Assembly (NCBI GenBank): GCA_035265665.1
Contig: DATFOK010000102.1
Coordinates: 1-64,000, forward strand
DNA length: 64,000 nt
Direction: 5' to 3'
DNA from: DASUPK01 sp035265665
Lineage (GTDB): Bacteria; Actinomycetota; Thermoleophilia; Solirubrobacterales; 70-9
The notes beneath the pieces were generated by a model. The model was not told the DNA's origin. It saw only the letters and a list, made by a program, of their open reading frames with translations, and did no database searches. A program made the translations under genes and the position numbers. Shown piece by piece: positions 24,067 through 32,663 of this stretch (within the stretch, counting starts at the first letter, position 1; each line of letters opens with the position of its first letter).

Positions 24067-25182
24067 CTAGCTCCCCAGCGACGAGCCGGCGAAGAAGAAG
24101 AACCAGACCTCGAACGCGAGCACGCCCGCGATGACGCAGACCATGACGACTCTCTCCGGCGCGCTCAGCGCGTAGCGCGTTCTGAGGTGATCGTCGAGCT
24201 CGCCGCGCATGCGGCGATACCACGGAGATGTCCGCGTCAGCGTTGCGGGACGCCCAGTCAGCTGGTCGTACTTCGCGTGTAGCCAGGCCAGGGCCCAGGC
24301 GAGCAGGAACGCCAGGACGGAGAGGACCACCAGAACCGTGAGGACCCCGCGGAGGCTGAGCACGCGTCCACCCTGAGCCTGGGAGCCGAGCCAGACCGCC
24401 AGGAGCGGGGCACCGGTCCAGACATTCACCGCCGCCAATCCGGTGGCGGCCACGATGGCGAGCCTCTTCAGACGCAGATGACGCCCGGCAGAGCCCGCGA
24501 TCGCTGGTCCTGTCGCGGCCTCCGCGCCGTCCCTGTCGGCAAGGGCCGGCGCCGGCTCCTCGGGACGGGTATAGACGCGCATCCCCTCCGGTACGTCCAG
24601 CCGAAGGGCGTCGATGCCCCCAGGGACATCGTCGGCGAGCGTGAGGATCTGTTCAGGGGTGATCCCGCTCGAGTGCACCGTGACGGCGTTTGTCTCACCG
24701 CGCTGATGCGCTCTGAGGACCTCGATGGAGTCCGGCTGCATCGACGCGATGCCCGACGCGGCGATCTGCGGGGCAGCTCGGTCCAGCCCGAAGATCGCCT
24801 GGGAGCGCCGATAGTGCGCGGTGTCGGGTGACGTGACCCACAGCGCCCAGGAGGGGCCAACGTGAGTGCCGAGTGCGGCGAAGCCGAGGGTGCGACCGCC
24901 CGCATCCCTGACCGGGAACATCACCCGGGAGCGAAAGTGAGCGTGGATACGGCCGCGGACCGATCGGTGCGCGAGCCCGGCGGTCACCAGCTCGTCGGTC
25001 GAATAACCGAGGCCGCGGAGGTGGTCCATCATCTCGTCCGGACCGATCGGCGAAAAGCCCACGCCGAACTCGCGGATCACCTCCTCGTCGAGATCCGCTG
25101 CGGCGAGCGTGGCGCGAGCGGCGCTGCCGCTCGGTGAATCCCATAGGCATGCCTCGAAGAACCCGGCCGCGTCCGCCAGCAA
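24067..25182 (-). CDS. DnaG-like TOPRIM-region protein fused to membrane helices
   Basis: 371 residues from the first usable start (TTG 25182). Residues about 1-190 follow the DnaG primase core: AGFFEACLWDSPSGSAAR, LDEEVIREFGVGFSP, YSTDELVTAGLAHRS, HFRSRVMFPVRDAGGRTLGF, then a degraded TOPRIM segment. The catalytic EGY of DnaG is replaced near IASMQPDSIEVLRAHQRG. Residues about 230-371 contain three membrane segments (LAIVAATGLAAVNVW, VLTVLVVLSVLAFLLAWALA, VVMVCVIAGVLAFEVWFFFF). The frame stays open upstream with Cys-x-His and His-x-Cys residues like a zinc ribbon but has no ATG, GTG or TTG. Not a replicative primase; possibly a decaying or repurposed paralogue. Confidence 0.6.
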   Translation of the reverse strand: MLADAAGFFEACLWDSPSGSAARATLAAADLDEEVIREFGVGFSPIGPDEMMDHLRGLGYSTDELVTAGLAHRSVRGRIHAHFRSRVMFPVRDAGGRTLGFAALGTHVGPSWALWVTSPDTAHYRRSQAIFGLDRAAPQIAASGIASMQPDSIEVLRAHQRGETNAVTVHSSGITPEQILTLADDVPGGIDALRLDVPEGMRVYTRPEEPAPALADRDGAEAATGPAIAGSAGRHLRLKRLAIVAATGLAAVNVWTGAPLLAVWLGSQAQGGRVLSLRGVLTVLVVLSVLAFLLAWALAWLHAKYDQLTGRPATLTRTSPWYRRMRGELDDHLRTRYALSAPERVVMVCVIAGVLAFEVWFFFFAGSSLGS

Positions 25183-25321
25183 GAACCCAATGCGGTCCCC
25201 GCCGACCTCCCTGGCCCGTATCTCCTGTGCTGCTTCGATACAGCCATGCTCCCAGAACGCGCTTAAGGTGGCATTAGGCCCGTACCGGTGCCTGCAGACG
25301 ATCCCTCTCCGCGATGCTTAG

Positions 25322-26404
25322 GTGAGCATTCCCGCCGACTACGACATCACCGCTCCCGTACCCGCGCTGGAGGAGCTCCCTCAGGAGTTCCAGCCGAAGA
25401 CCCTGCGTCGCCGCGCGCTGCAGGCGCTCGCCGCCCTCGCCGTGCTCGTCGCCGTTGTCCTCCTCGCGCCTGGGCTGGGAGAGGTGCGCGACCGGCTGGG
25501 CGAGGCGAGCCCGGGGTGGCTGGCCTTGGCCGCTGTCCTCGAGGGCCTCTCGTTCGGCTCCTATGTGGTCATGTTCGGGCCGATCTTCTGTACGGGCCTG
25601 GGTTGGCGACGAGCCTGGGAGATCGGCGGTTCGGAGCTCGCCATGGGCTCGCTCGTCCCCGCCAGCGGGGCGGGGGGCTTGGCGCTGGGAGCCTGGGTGC
25701 TCCACCGCGGCGGCATGCCCGGCGAGCGCATCGCCCGCCGCTCCGTCGCCTTCTTCCTGATCAAGAGTGGGGTCAATTTTGTCGCCGTCGCCGTGATTGG
25801 GACGGTGCTCGCGCTCGGGTTGGTCGGCCCGGACCTCTCACTTTGGCTGACCGCCTTCCCGGCTGCGATGGCCACGCTCGCGATCGTGGCGGTGGCTTCC
25901 CTTCCGCGGCTGGGCTCGGGTCCCCGCCCTTTTCCCGGGCCGGATGCCTCCCGAACCGAGCGCTGGCTCAGCGCGACCCGGCGTGCGGTCGTACGCGGCA
26001 TCACGGAGGCGCGTGGCATCCTGCGTTCCGCCGACCGCCGCGTGCTCGCTGGCTCCTTCGGCTACTGGTTCTTCGACAACGCCGTGCTCTGGGCGACCTT
26101 CCACGCCTTCGGACTGTCGCCGCCGATCACGGTGATCCTGATGGGCTACCTGATCGGGCAGCTCGGCGGGCTGATCCCGCTTCCGGGAGGCATCGGCGGG
26201 ATCGACCTCGGATTGATCGGCGTCCTGGTCGCGTACGGGACGTCCGCCGCCGGCACGGCCGCGGCGGTCTTCGCCTACCACGTGATCCTCTTCTGGCTGC
26301 CGCTGATCATCGGCGGGATCGCCTTCGCGACGCTGCGCCGGAACATGCCGAGCCGCGGGGAGTTCGCAAGCTGCGCGCCGGCGATTGCCGCGCAGTCGAC
26401 CTAG
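25322..26404 (+). CDS. Flippase-like membrane protein (LPG synthase TM region/UPF0104)
   Basis: 360 residues with about eight membrane helices, after a short cytosolic N-terminus. The family hallmark near the end is IGQLGGLIPLPGGIGGIDLG, with GSLVPASGAGGLALGAWVL earlier. Relatives are the integral-membrane half of lysylphosphatidylglycerol synthases and proposed lipid flippases. There is no catalytic aminoacyl-transfer domain here. GTG start; no clear Shine-Dalgarno site. The next gene, 36 bp downstream on the same strand, is another polytopic membrane protein, so the two may act together on a lipid-linked substrate (inference). Confidence 0.82.
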   Translation: MSIPADYDITAPVPALEELPQEFQPKTLRRRALQALAALAVLVAVVLLAPGLGEVRDRLGEASPGWLALAAVLEGLSFGSYVVMFGPIFCTGLGWRRAWEIGGSELAMGSLVPASGAGGLALGAWVLHRGGMPGERIARRSVAFFLIKSGVNFVAVAVIGTVLALGLVGPDLSLWLTAFPAAMATLAIVAVASLPRLGSGPRPFPGPDASRTERWLSATRRAVVRGITEARGILRSADRRVLAGSFGYWFFDNAVLWATFHAFGLSPPITVILMGYLIGQLGGLIPLPGGIGGIDLGLIGVLVAYGTSAAGTAAAVFAYHVILFWLPLIIGGIAFATLRRNMPSRGEFASCAPAIAAQST

Positions 26405-26440
26405 CGCGGGCCTCGGCGGCGATCGGAGAAACTGCCCGCC

Positions 26441-28129
26441 ATGCGCGCGTGGCTCCTCGCCCCGATCGTCGGCCTGATCCTGCTCGTGCCGGCGGCGGCC
26501 CAGGCGTGCAGCGCAGGGTCCTTCGACCCCGCCGACCAGCCGCCATTCGGGGGTAAGGGGGCGACCCTCTCGGGGCCGCTCCCACCAGGCGCGATACCGG
26601 CGGGCTTCGAGCTCACCGCCGGGCGGGCAACCGCGATCGCCACCGAGGCCCTCGCGCCTGACGGGTCGGTCCGTCGTTTCGAGGTGCGCGCGCGCACGGG
26701 CCCCGGGACGGGTAGGCAATGGCAGGTCGACTACTTCGACCCGCAGGGCAAAGACGTCGGCCAAGTCGTGATCGACGATGCCGGAGCCTGTGTTCTTGAG
26801 AAGTGGACGGGGGAGCAGGTCGAGACGAAGCTCGCCCGCGGCTACGAGGGCGCGGTCGCCGGGAAGGTCAACAAGTGGTGGATCTGGCTGCCGCTCTGCG
26901 CCCTCTTCCTCGCTCCGTTCGTCGACCCGCGCAGACCGGTGCGGCTTCTTCACCTCGATCTGCTCGGGTTACTTGGTTTCAGCGCCTCGCTCTTCTTCTT
27001 CAACAAGGCCGAGGTCGAGCTCTCGGTGGGACTCATCTACCCGGCGCTCGCCTACATCTTCGTGCGCATGCTGATCGCCGGCTTCCGGCCGAGGGAGACG
27101 CGTGACCGGCTGGTCCCGTTCGCGCCCCGCGGTCTCCTCGTCGCCGGGATCGTCGCGCTCGTCGCATTCCACACCGCCTACATCGCGACGGAGGGCAAGG
27201 TGATCGACGTCGGGCTCGCCGGCGTGGTCGGCGCCGATCGCCTCACCAGCGGGGAGGACGTCTACGGCGAGGGGGCATCATCGGGGACACCAGTTCGCGG
27301 CGACGTCTACGGCCCGGTCAACTACCTCGCCTACGTGCCCTTCGAGCTCGCCTTCCCGTGGAGCGGGCACTGGGACGATGTCCCGGCGGCGAGTGCTGCG
27401 GCGCTCGGCTTCGAGCTGCTCACAGCTCTCGCCCTGTTCGGTCTCGGCCGCCGGCTGCGTCCGGGGGCCGAGGGCGCCACCCTCGGTGTCGCGCTGGCCT
27501 ATGCCTGGCTCGCCTACCCATTCACGATGTACACGCTGGGCTCGAGCTTCAACGACGGCCTAGTGGCGCTGCTTGTCGTCTGCTGCCTGCTGCTGGTGAC
27601 CTCGGCGCCGGCCCGGGGCGCGGCCTCCGCACTGGCGGGGCTGACCAAGTTCGGGCCATTGATCCTGGCCCCCCTCTTCGCTGCCGGCAACGGGGACCGG
27701 CGAACTCGCCCGCTTGCCCTCTTCGCGATCGGCTTCCTTCTCACCGCGGTGGTGGTGACGACCCCCCTGCTGCCCGATGGCGGCTTCCGCGAGCTCTACG
27801 ACCGCTCGCTCGGCTACCAGGCGTCGCGCGGCTCGCCCTTCAGCGTCTGGGGTCAGGCGCCCTCGCTCGACTTTCTGCAGACGGTGACGAAGGTGGCCGC
27901 GGTCGCGCTCGCGGCGACGCTCTTCTTCGTGCCCCGCCGACGCTCGACCGTGCAGCTCGCTGCGCTCGGCGCGGCGCTGCTGATCGCGGTCCAGGTGACC
28001 GCCAACCACTGGTTTTATCCCTACGCGGTCTGGTTCGGCCCCCTGGTACTGATCGCGGTCTTCGCCCGTGAGCGGGGACCGGAGCCGACCGCGCGCAGGG
28101 GGCATCACCCGACGGCCAGGCACGTCTAG
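26441..28129 (+). CDS. Polytopic membrane protein, GT-C/GT87-like, with PepSY-like N-terminal domain
   Basis: 562 residues. It starts with a signal-like helix (LLAPIVGLILLVPAAAQA), then an extracytoplasmic domain of about 120 residues containing a PepSY-like pattern (WQVDYFDPQGKDVGQVVIDD), followed by about ten membrane helices. The loop GDVYGPVNYLAYVPFELAF and the ANHWFYPYAVWF segment resemble GT-C mannosyltransferases of the GT87/DUF2029 type, which use polyprenyl-phosphate sugars. The acidic catalytic residue cannot be fixed with confidence. It sits directly after the flippase-like gene. Confidence 0.68.
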   Translation: MRAWLLAPIVGLILLVPAAAQACSAGSFDPADQPPFGGKGATLSGPLPPGAIPAGFELTAGRATAIATEALAPDGSVRRFEVRARTGPGTGRQWQVDYFDPQGKDVGQVVIDDAGACVLEKWTGEQVETKLARGYEGAVAGKVNKWWIWLPLCALFLAPFVDPRRPVRLLHLDLLGLLGFSASLFFFNKAEVELSVGLIYPALAYIFVRMLIAGFRPRETRDRLVPFAPRGLLVAGIVALVAFHTAYIATEGKVIDVGLAGVVGADRLTSGEDVYGEGASSGTPVRGDVYGPVNYLAYVPFELAFPWSGHWDDVPAASAAALGFELLTALALFGLGRRLRPGAEGATLGVALAYAWLAYPFTMYTLGSSFNDGLVALLVVCCLLLVTSAPARGAASALAGLTKFGPLILAPLFAAGNGDRRTRPLALFAIGFLLTAVVVTTPLLPDGGFRELYDRSLGYQASRGSPFSVWGQAPSLDFLQTVTKVAAVALAATLFFVPRRRSTVQLAALGAALLIAVQVTANHWFYPYAVWFGPLVLIAVFARERGPEPTARRGHHPTARHV

Positions 28130-28141
28130 CCGAGGCCGGTT

Positions 28142-28675
28142 CTAGAGGACTCCGCCTGCGGCGGGCGGCGCCGTCGGGTCATCGCCCTCGTCACCGATCT
28201 GCTCGCGCGCCAGGAACTCCTCGATCATCAGGGGACTGTCCTTCGCCTGCTCACAGACGTTGAGCAGGTCGGTCATCGACGAGACCTCCTCGACCTGCTC
28301 CTTGACGAACCAGGCCAGGAACTGCTCGGCCCGGAAGTCGCCGGTGTCGCGGGCGAGCTTGAAGAGGTCGTTGATCTCATCGCTGACGCGCTTCTCCTGC
28401 TCGAGCGCCATCTTGACCGGGCCCGTCACGTCGTCGTAGGTGGTCTGCTGCGAGTTGATGTCGGGAATCCGGACCTCCTCGTCGGTGTCAAGCAGGTACT
28501 GGACCATGGTCATCGCGTGGTTTCGCTCCTCGACCGCCTGACGGTAGAAGAACGCAGCCAGGCGGGGCAGCGTCTCGGCGTCGTAGAAGACGGCAGCCCC
28601 GACGTATTGCTGCGAGGCGGCGAACTCGTTCGAGATCTGCTCGTTGAGTGCGTCGGCGAAGTTCTGCTCTGCCAT
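28142..28675 (-). CDS. ftn: Ferritin
   Basis: 177 residues of the non-haem ferritin family; it stores iron as a 24-mer shell. The four-helix bundle carries ferroxidase ligands in LNEQISNEFAASQQYVGAAV, FYRQAVEERNHAMTM (E-x-x-H) and VKEQVEEVSSM. A flexible tail (GDDPTAPPAAGGVL) follows. ATG 28675 is 7 nt after TAGTCT on the minus strand, so probably leaderless. No iron-responsive site was recognised before it. Single gene; it converges on the membrane protein gene. Confidence 0.93.
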   Translation of the reverse strand: MAEQNFADALNEQISNEFAASQQYVGAAVFYDAETLPRLAAFFYRQAVEERNHAMTMVQYLLDTDEEVRIPDINSQQTTYDDVTGPVKMALEQEKRVSDEINDLFKLARDTGDFRAEQFLAWFVKEQVEEVSSMTDLLNVCEQAKDSPLMIEEFLAREQIGDEGDDPTAPPAAGGVL

Positions 28676-28708
28676 GGGCTGCAGACTAATCAGACCTGGC
28701 GACCGGGG

Positions 28709-29779
28709 TCACTCGCCCCAGCGGAAGCCCGTCCGCGTGGCCTCGGGATCGAGCGGGCTGGCGGGTAGGCCGGGCTCGGTCCCGGCGGTGTTGTAGCCGG
28801 ACGGCGCGACATCGTTGGGCGTGTCGGGGTGGAAGAGCGAGGCGAGGTACTGGATGTGACCGCGGCCCGGGCCGAGCTCCCATTGCCCGCCGCCATAGGC
28901 GCGGATCCCGTTCTCGTCGCAGTAGTCGTAGGCGGCGAAGAGCTCGTGCAGTGGGCCGAATCGCGACGGTTTGATGTTGACCATCTTCGGCGGCCAGGGC
29001 TGGGACTGGATATCGGCCACCGAGTGGATCGGCGCGTCCCAGGTGACCCGTTCGGCGACCGGATCGAGAATCGGCTTGGTCTCGTCGTTGACGTCCGGGT
29101 CCTCGAGCCAGGCCGCGGGGAACGCCTCGATCAGCTTGCGATAGAGCTCGGGATCGGTCTCGACGTCGACCGGTGTGCCCTTGTACTGCCCCTTGAGATC
29201 GAGCGAGTCGACGGCCCCCGTCTCGACGAGCTGCCCGATCAGCTCATCGCTCCAGTCGTTGGTCGGGTCGAGCTTGAAGCGCAGGGTGGGGTAGATCTCG
29301 AGCCGCAGCCGGACCGGCTCGATCGTCGAGACCTCGTCCGAGCCGGGCGGGGTGAGCCGCATCGAGACCACGAAGGTGACCGGCTTGGCTTGCCGGCCGA
29401 CCACCTCGTGCAGGGAGGTCTCCGCCTGGCGCAGCGCCAGGTCGAGGGCGGCGCTCTCGAAGGCCCACCGTCGGTAGTTGGCCGAGACCTCGCGCTCGGG
29501 GGGCGTCGGGAACAGGTCGAGGCCCTCGAGTAGCTGGGAGAAGGAATCGATGGTGTGCTCGCCGGCGATCTCGAGCACCGGTCCGGCGTCCCGGAGGGCC
29601 ACATGATCGAGCGCGTCATAGACGACGTCCTCGCCCATGCCCTCCTGGCCGTCCCCCTTCAGGTGGATGATCGTGGTGAGGCGCTCGAACTCCATACCCG
29701 GCGGCTGGAACTGGAGTCCCTGGAGCTCGTAGGAGTCGATCTTCAGGGGGAGGTCCTTGATCTTGTCGTAGCTCGCCAC
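28709..29779 (-). CDS. Enolase-superfamily (mandelate-racemase-like) protein
   Basis: 356 residues. The N-terminal capping domain (KIDSYELQGLQF) is followed by a barrel domain with RWAFESAALDLALRQAE, YPTLRFKLDPTND, LDLKGQYKGT, AWLEDPDV and VNIKPSRFGPLHEL, which fit the usual order of Lys/Asp/Glu ligands. It ends YGGGQWELGPGRGH. Family members abstract an alpha proton from carboxylates; the substrate here is unknown. GTG 29779 was chosen because TAGTGT lies 8 nt upstream; the listed longer frame to 29791 begins inside the -10 spacing. Monocistronic. Confidence 0.72.
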   Translation of the reverse strand: MASYDKIKDLPLKIDSYELQGLQFQPPGMEFERLTTIIHLKGDGQEGMGEDVVYDALDHVALRDAGPVLEIAGEHTIDSFSQLLEGLDLFPTPPEREVSANYRRWAFESAALDLALRQAETSLHEVVGRQAKPVTFVVSMRLTPPGSDEVSTIEPVRLRLEIYPTLRFKLDPTNDWSDELIGQLVETGAVDSLDLKGQYKGTPVDVETDPELYRKLIEAFPAAWLEDPDVNDETKPILDPVAERVTWDAPIHSVADIQSQPWPPKMVNIKPSRFGPLHELFAAYDYCDENGIRAYGGGQWELGPGRGHIQYLASLFHPDTPNDVAPSGYNTAGTEPGLPASPLDPEATRTGFRWGE

Positions 29780-29887
29780 GGCGCGGCACACTACAGACCA
29801 CCGGAGCTCGGCCCGCGGCCGGACGTAACGCCGCCGGCAGCCGGGGGACGTAGGAGGCGTCGTCCAAAGCGGAGAAGGAGGAAAGGA

Positions 29888-30571
29888 ATGGCCGAGGAGC
29901 TCTCAGCCGATGCCGGTGCCGGCCTGAAGGCGCTGGGGCTGAACTGCACGCTCAAGAAGTCCCCCGAGAAATCGCATACCGAAGCGCTGATGAATCGCGT
30001 GCTCGAGCTTCTCGGGGAGCACGGTGTGGAGACCGAGCTCCTGCGGCCGGTCGACTACGAGATCAAGTTCGGCGTCACCTCGGATGAGGGCGATGGCGAC
30101 GAATGGCCCCAGGTCCTGGAGAAGATCAAGGCTGCCGACATCCTGCTGATGGGAATGTCGATCTGGTTCGGAGTGCGCTCCTCCGTCTGCCAGATGGTGA
30201 TCGAGCGACTCGACGGGACCTACAACGAGCGCAATGAGGTGGGCCAGTACCCGCTCTACAACAAGGTCGCGGGCGTGGTCGTCACCGGCAACGAGGACGG
30301 GGCGCACGCGAGCGCCGAGACGACCCTCTTCAACATGACCCACCTCGGCTGCGTCGTGCCTCCCAACGCCGACACCTACTGGGTTGGCGAGGCCGGCCCG
30401 GGGCCGTCATACCTTGACGCCGGCGGGCCCGAGCACGAGTACACCCAGCGGACCAGCTCGTGGTGCGCCCACAACCTGCTCCACATGGCCCGGATCATGC
30501 GGGAGAACCCGATCCCGCCGATCGGCAACACCCTGGAGGAGATGGGCGGCGACGTGATGCACGTCGGCTGA
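29888..30571 (+). CDS. Flavodoxin-fold NAD(P)H/FMN reductase-like protein
   Basis: 227 residues of the flavodoxin-like reductase fold: the FMN-phosphate loop LGLNCTLKKSPEKSHTEALM, ADILLMGMSIWFGVRSSVCQ and GVVVTGNEDGAHASAETTLF. Relatives reduce quinones or iron complexes, or assist haem-degrading oxidation. ATG 29888 has a strong GGAGAAGGAGGAAAGGA region before it. It is divergent from the enolase-like gene and converges on an HxlR regulator gene 3 bp away. Specific role unknown. Confidence 0.8.
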   Translation: MAEELSADAGAGLKALGLNCTLKKSPEKSHTEALMNRVLELLGEHGVETELLRPVDYEIKFGVTSDEGDGDEWPQVLEKIKAADILLMGMSIWFGVRSSVCQMVIERLDGTYNERNEVGQYPLYNKVAGVVVTGNEDGAHASAETTLFNMTHLGCVVPPNADTYWVGEAGPGPSYLDAGGPEHEYTQRTSSWCAHNLLHMARIMRENPIPPIGNTLEEMGGDVMHVG

Positions 30572-30574
30572 CGG

Positions 30575-31036
30575 CTATGACGCCGCTACCACGAGGCCCG
30601 GGCCGGGGACGGCCTCGGCGTCTCTAGCGCCGACGTCCTCGCCGCATTTCGAGCAGCGCAGCTCCAGGGTGGGCTCGCCGCCGCAGTCCTTGTGGCGGAT
30701 TTCCGCCCGCGGCCCCTCGCGCAGCCAGCGATCGCCCCAGTCCCGCAGCGCCATGAGCACGGGGTAGAGGTCGAGCCCCATCTCGGTGAGGCGGTAGCGA
30801 TCGCGCGTGCGGACCGAGTCCTTGTAGGGCTCGCGCCGCAGCACGCCGGCCTCGACGAGACGGTTGAGCCGCTCGGAGAGAAGGGAGCGGGAGATCCCCA
30901 GGGTCTCCTGGAAGTCCTCGAAGCGCTTGATGCCGTTGAAGGCCTGGCGCAGGATGACCAGCGTCCATCGGTCGCCGAGCAGGGACGCGGGGCGGGCGAT
31001 CGAGCAGTCCTGTTCTACGAGGTCCGCGGCGCGCAT
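30575..31036 (-). CDS. HxlR-family transcriptional regulator with zinc-ribbon tail
   Basis: 153 residues. The winged helix is typical: CSIARPASLLGDRWTLVILR, FNGIKRFEDFQETLGISRSL, LSERLNRLVEAGVLRREPY. The C-terminus adds a possible zinc ribbon (HKDCGG then LRCSKCGED), which many HxlR proteins lack. ATG 31036 is 8 nt after TATGCT on the minus strand. It is divergent from a tautomerase/alcohol dehydrogenase pair and an inverted repeat lies between, so it is probably their regulator, possibly responding to an aldehyde or enone. Confidence 0.87.
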   Translation of the reverse strand: MRAADLVEQDCSIARPASLLGDRWTLVILRQAFNGIKRFEDFQETLGISRSLLSERLNRLVEAGVLRREPYKDSVRTRDRYRLTEMGLDLYPVLMALRDWGDRWLREGPRAEIRHKDCGGEPTLELRCSKCGEDVGARDAEAVPGPGLVVAAS

Positions 31037-31060
31037 CACGGGCCAGCATAGCGGTGCTGC

Positions 31061-31083
31061 GTTCGGAATCCGAACCCTATATT
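31061..31083 (+). promoter_or_regulatory. Operator and -10 box of the tautomerase/dehydrogenase operon
   Basis: GTTCGG-AAT-CCGAAC (31061-31075) is a perfect 6-bp inverted repeat, and TATATT (31078-31083) right after it is a plausible -10 box for the + strand operon. The palindrome covers the spacer and -35 zone, where HxlR regulators usually bind. Confidence 0.65.
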
Positions 31084-31145
31084 CTGCGTTCTCTTTCTGA
31101 ACTCAAGGCCTGGCTCATCACGCCCGCCGCCAAGAGGAGGACCCG

Positions 31146-31637
31146 ATGCCGAAGCTCGAACTGACCATCCCCGCCGATGCGCTCTCGGAGGAGGATCAGC
31201 AGGCACTGGGGCGCGACCTCGGCGCAGCCCTGCTGCGCTGGGAGGGAGCCCCGGACACCGACTTCTTCCGCTCGATCACCTGGACGCACGTCCACGCCCT
31301 GCCCGCCGCCTCGATGCAGACGCCGGACGGCGTCGCGGACCCGCACGCGGTGATCGAGATCAGCGTGCCCGACGGCGCCCTCAGCGAGAGGCGCAAGGCC
31401 GGGCTGGTCGAGGAGACCACGAAGTTGGTGCTTGCCGCGACCGGCTGGGATCCGGAGGCGTCGTGGCGCATCTGGACGCTGATCCGCGACGTCCCGGAGG
31501 GCAACTGGGGGGCCGGGGGTCAGGTCGTCCACTTCGAGCAGCTTCGCGAAGCGGCGAAGGCCGAGCGCGAGAGCGCGGGCTCGGGCCGCCAGAAGGTCGA
31601 CGCCACGGCCGGTGCGGAGCAGCAGATCACGGCATGA
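31146..31637 (+). CDS. Tautomerase-family protein
   Basis: 163 residues. It starts Met-Pro (MPKLELTIPADALSEEDQQ), so the catalytic N-terminal proline of the 4-oxalocrotonate tautomerase superfamily would be exposed after Met removal. Two beta-alpha-beta repeats are visible (first at 3-60, second near HAVIEISVPDGALSERRKAG), then IRDVPEGNWGAGGQVVHF. The two-repeat length fits the MSAD/CHMI-like groups. AAGAGGAGG lies before the ATG. Its stop overlaps the next gene's ATG (ATGA), so tautomerase and dehydrogenase are translationally coupled. Confidence 0.85.
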   Translation: MPKLELTIPADALSEEDQQALGRDLGAALLRWEGAPDTDFFRSITWTHVHALPAASMQTPDGVADPHAVIEISVPDGALSERRKAGLVEETTKLVLAATGWDPEASWRIWTLIRDVPEGNWGAGGQVVHFEQLREAAKAERESAGSGRQKVDATAGAEQQITA

Positions 31638-32650
31638 GGCAGCTCACCTTCGTCGAGAAGGGCAAGCTCGAGTGGCGCGACGCCCCCGACGCCAAGCTCG
31701 ACGGCGACGGCCAGGCGATCGTCCGCCCGGTCGCGCTCGCCACCTGCGACATCGACGTCGCCTTCGTCCAGGGACGGTTTCCCGCCGGGGGCCCGTTCTC
31801 GTTCGGACACGAGTGCGTCGCGCAGGTGACGGATGTCGGAGAAGCGGTCACCTCGGTGAAGCCGGGCGACCTGGTCAGCGTGCCGTTCCAGATCTCCTGT
31901 GGGGAATGCCATCGCTGCCGCGCCGGGCAGCCAGGCAACTGCGAATCCGTGCCGAGGTTGTCCACCTACGGACTGCCCATCGGACCGCAGACCTACGGCG
32001 GCTTTGCGAGCGACGCGGTGAACGTCCCGTATGCGGACGCGATGCTGGTCCCGATTCCCGATGGGGTCGAGCCGACCACGGTGGCGAGCCTCTCCGACAA
32101 CATCCCGGACGCTTGGCGCTGCGTCGCCCCTCCGCTCGAGGCGGCGCCCGGCTCGCCTGTGCTGATCGCGATGGGCGCCGGCTCGATCGCGCTCTACTCG
32201 GTCGCGATAGCGGTCGCCCTGGGCGCCGAGCGGATCGACGTCGTAGGCGGTGGGCCGCTCGACCGCGAGCTGGCCGAGAGGCTCGGCGCGAACGTCCTCG
32301 ACGAGGAGTTCCCCGACCGCGCCGGCTTCTACCCGATCACGGTCGACGCGAGCGCGGATCCCGCCGGGATCTCCTGCGCGCTGCGCTCAACGGGCGCCGA
32401 CGGCATCTGCACCAGCATCGGGATCTATTTGGAGCCGACACCGCTGCCCCTGCTCGACATGTTCACCCAGGGGATCACCTTCGTGACCGGCCGGCCGCAC
32501 GTGCGGACCCTGATGCCGGACGTGCTCGAGCTCGTGCGCCAGGGCAGGTTCGATCCCGACCCGATTACCGTGACCAGGGTCGATTGGGAGGACGCCGCGG
32601 AGGCGCTCTCGGACCTGCGGGCGAAGACGGTCGTGGCGCGGGCCGCCTAG
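31634..32650 (+). CDS. Zinc-dependent alcohol dehydrogenase (MDR family)
   Basis: 338 residues. GroES-like N-terminal domain with the catalytic-zinc residues Cys in ATCDIDVAF and FGHECVAQV, and a structural-zinc lobe CGECHRCRAGQPGNC with four cysteines. The Rossmann domain (VLIAMGAGSIALYSVAIAVA) has an Ala-rich variant of the usual GxGxxG, GAGSIA. It oxidises alcohols or reduces aldehydes with NAD(P); substrate unknown. It overlaps the tautomerase gene by 4 bp and shares its HxlR-type operator. Confidence 0.88.
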   Translation: MRQLTFVEKGKLEWRDAPDAKLDGDGQAIVRPVALATCDIDVAFVQGRFPAGGPFSFGHECVAQVTDVGEAVTSVKPGDLVSVPFQISCGECHRCRAGQPGNCESVPRLSTYGLPIGPQTYGGFASDAVNVPYADAMLVPIPDGVEPTTVASLSDNIPDAWRCVAPPLEAAPGSPVLIAMGAGSIALYSVAIAVALGAERIDVVGGGPLDRELAERLGANVLDEEFPDRAGFYPITVDASADPAGISCALRSTGADGICTSIGIYLEPTPLPLLDMFTQGITFVTGRPHVRTLMPDVLELVRQGRFDPDPITVTRVDWEDAAEALSDLRAKTVVARAA

Positions 32651-32663
32651 GGGATCGGCCGGC

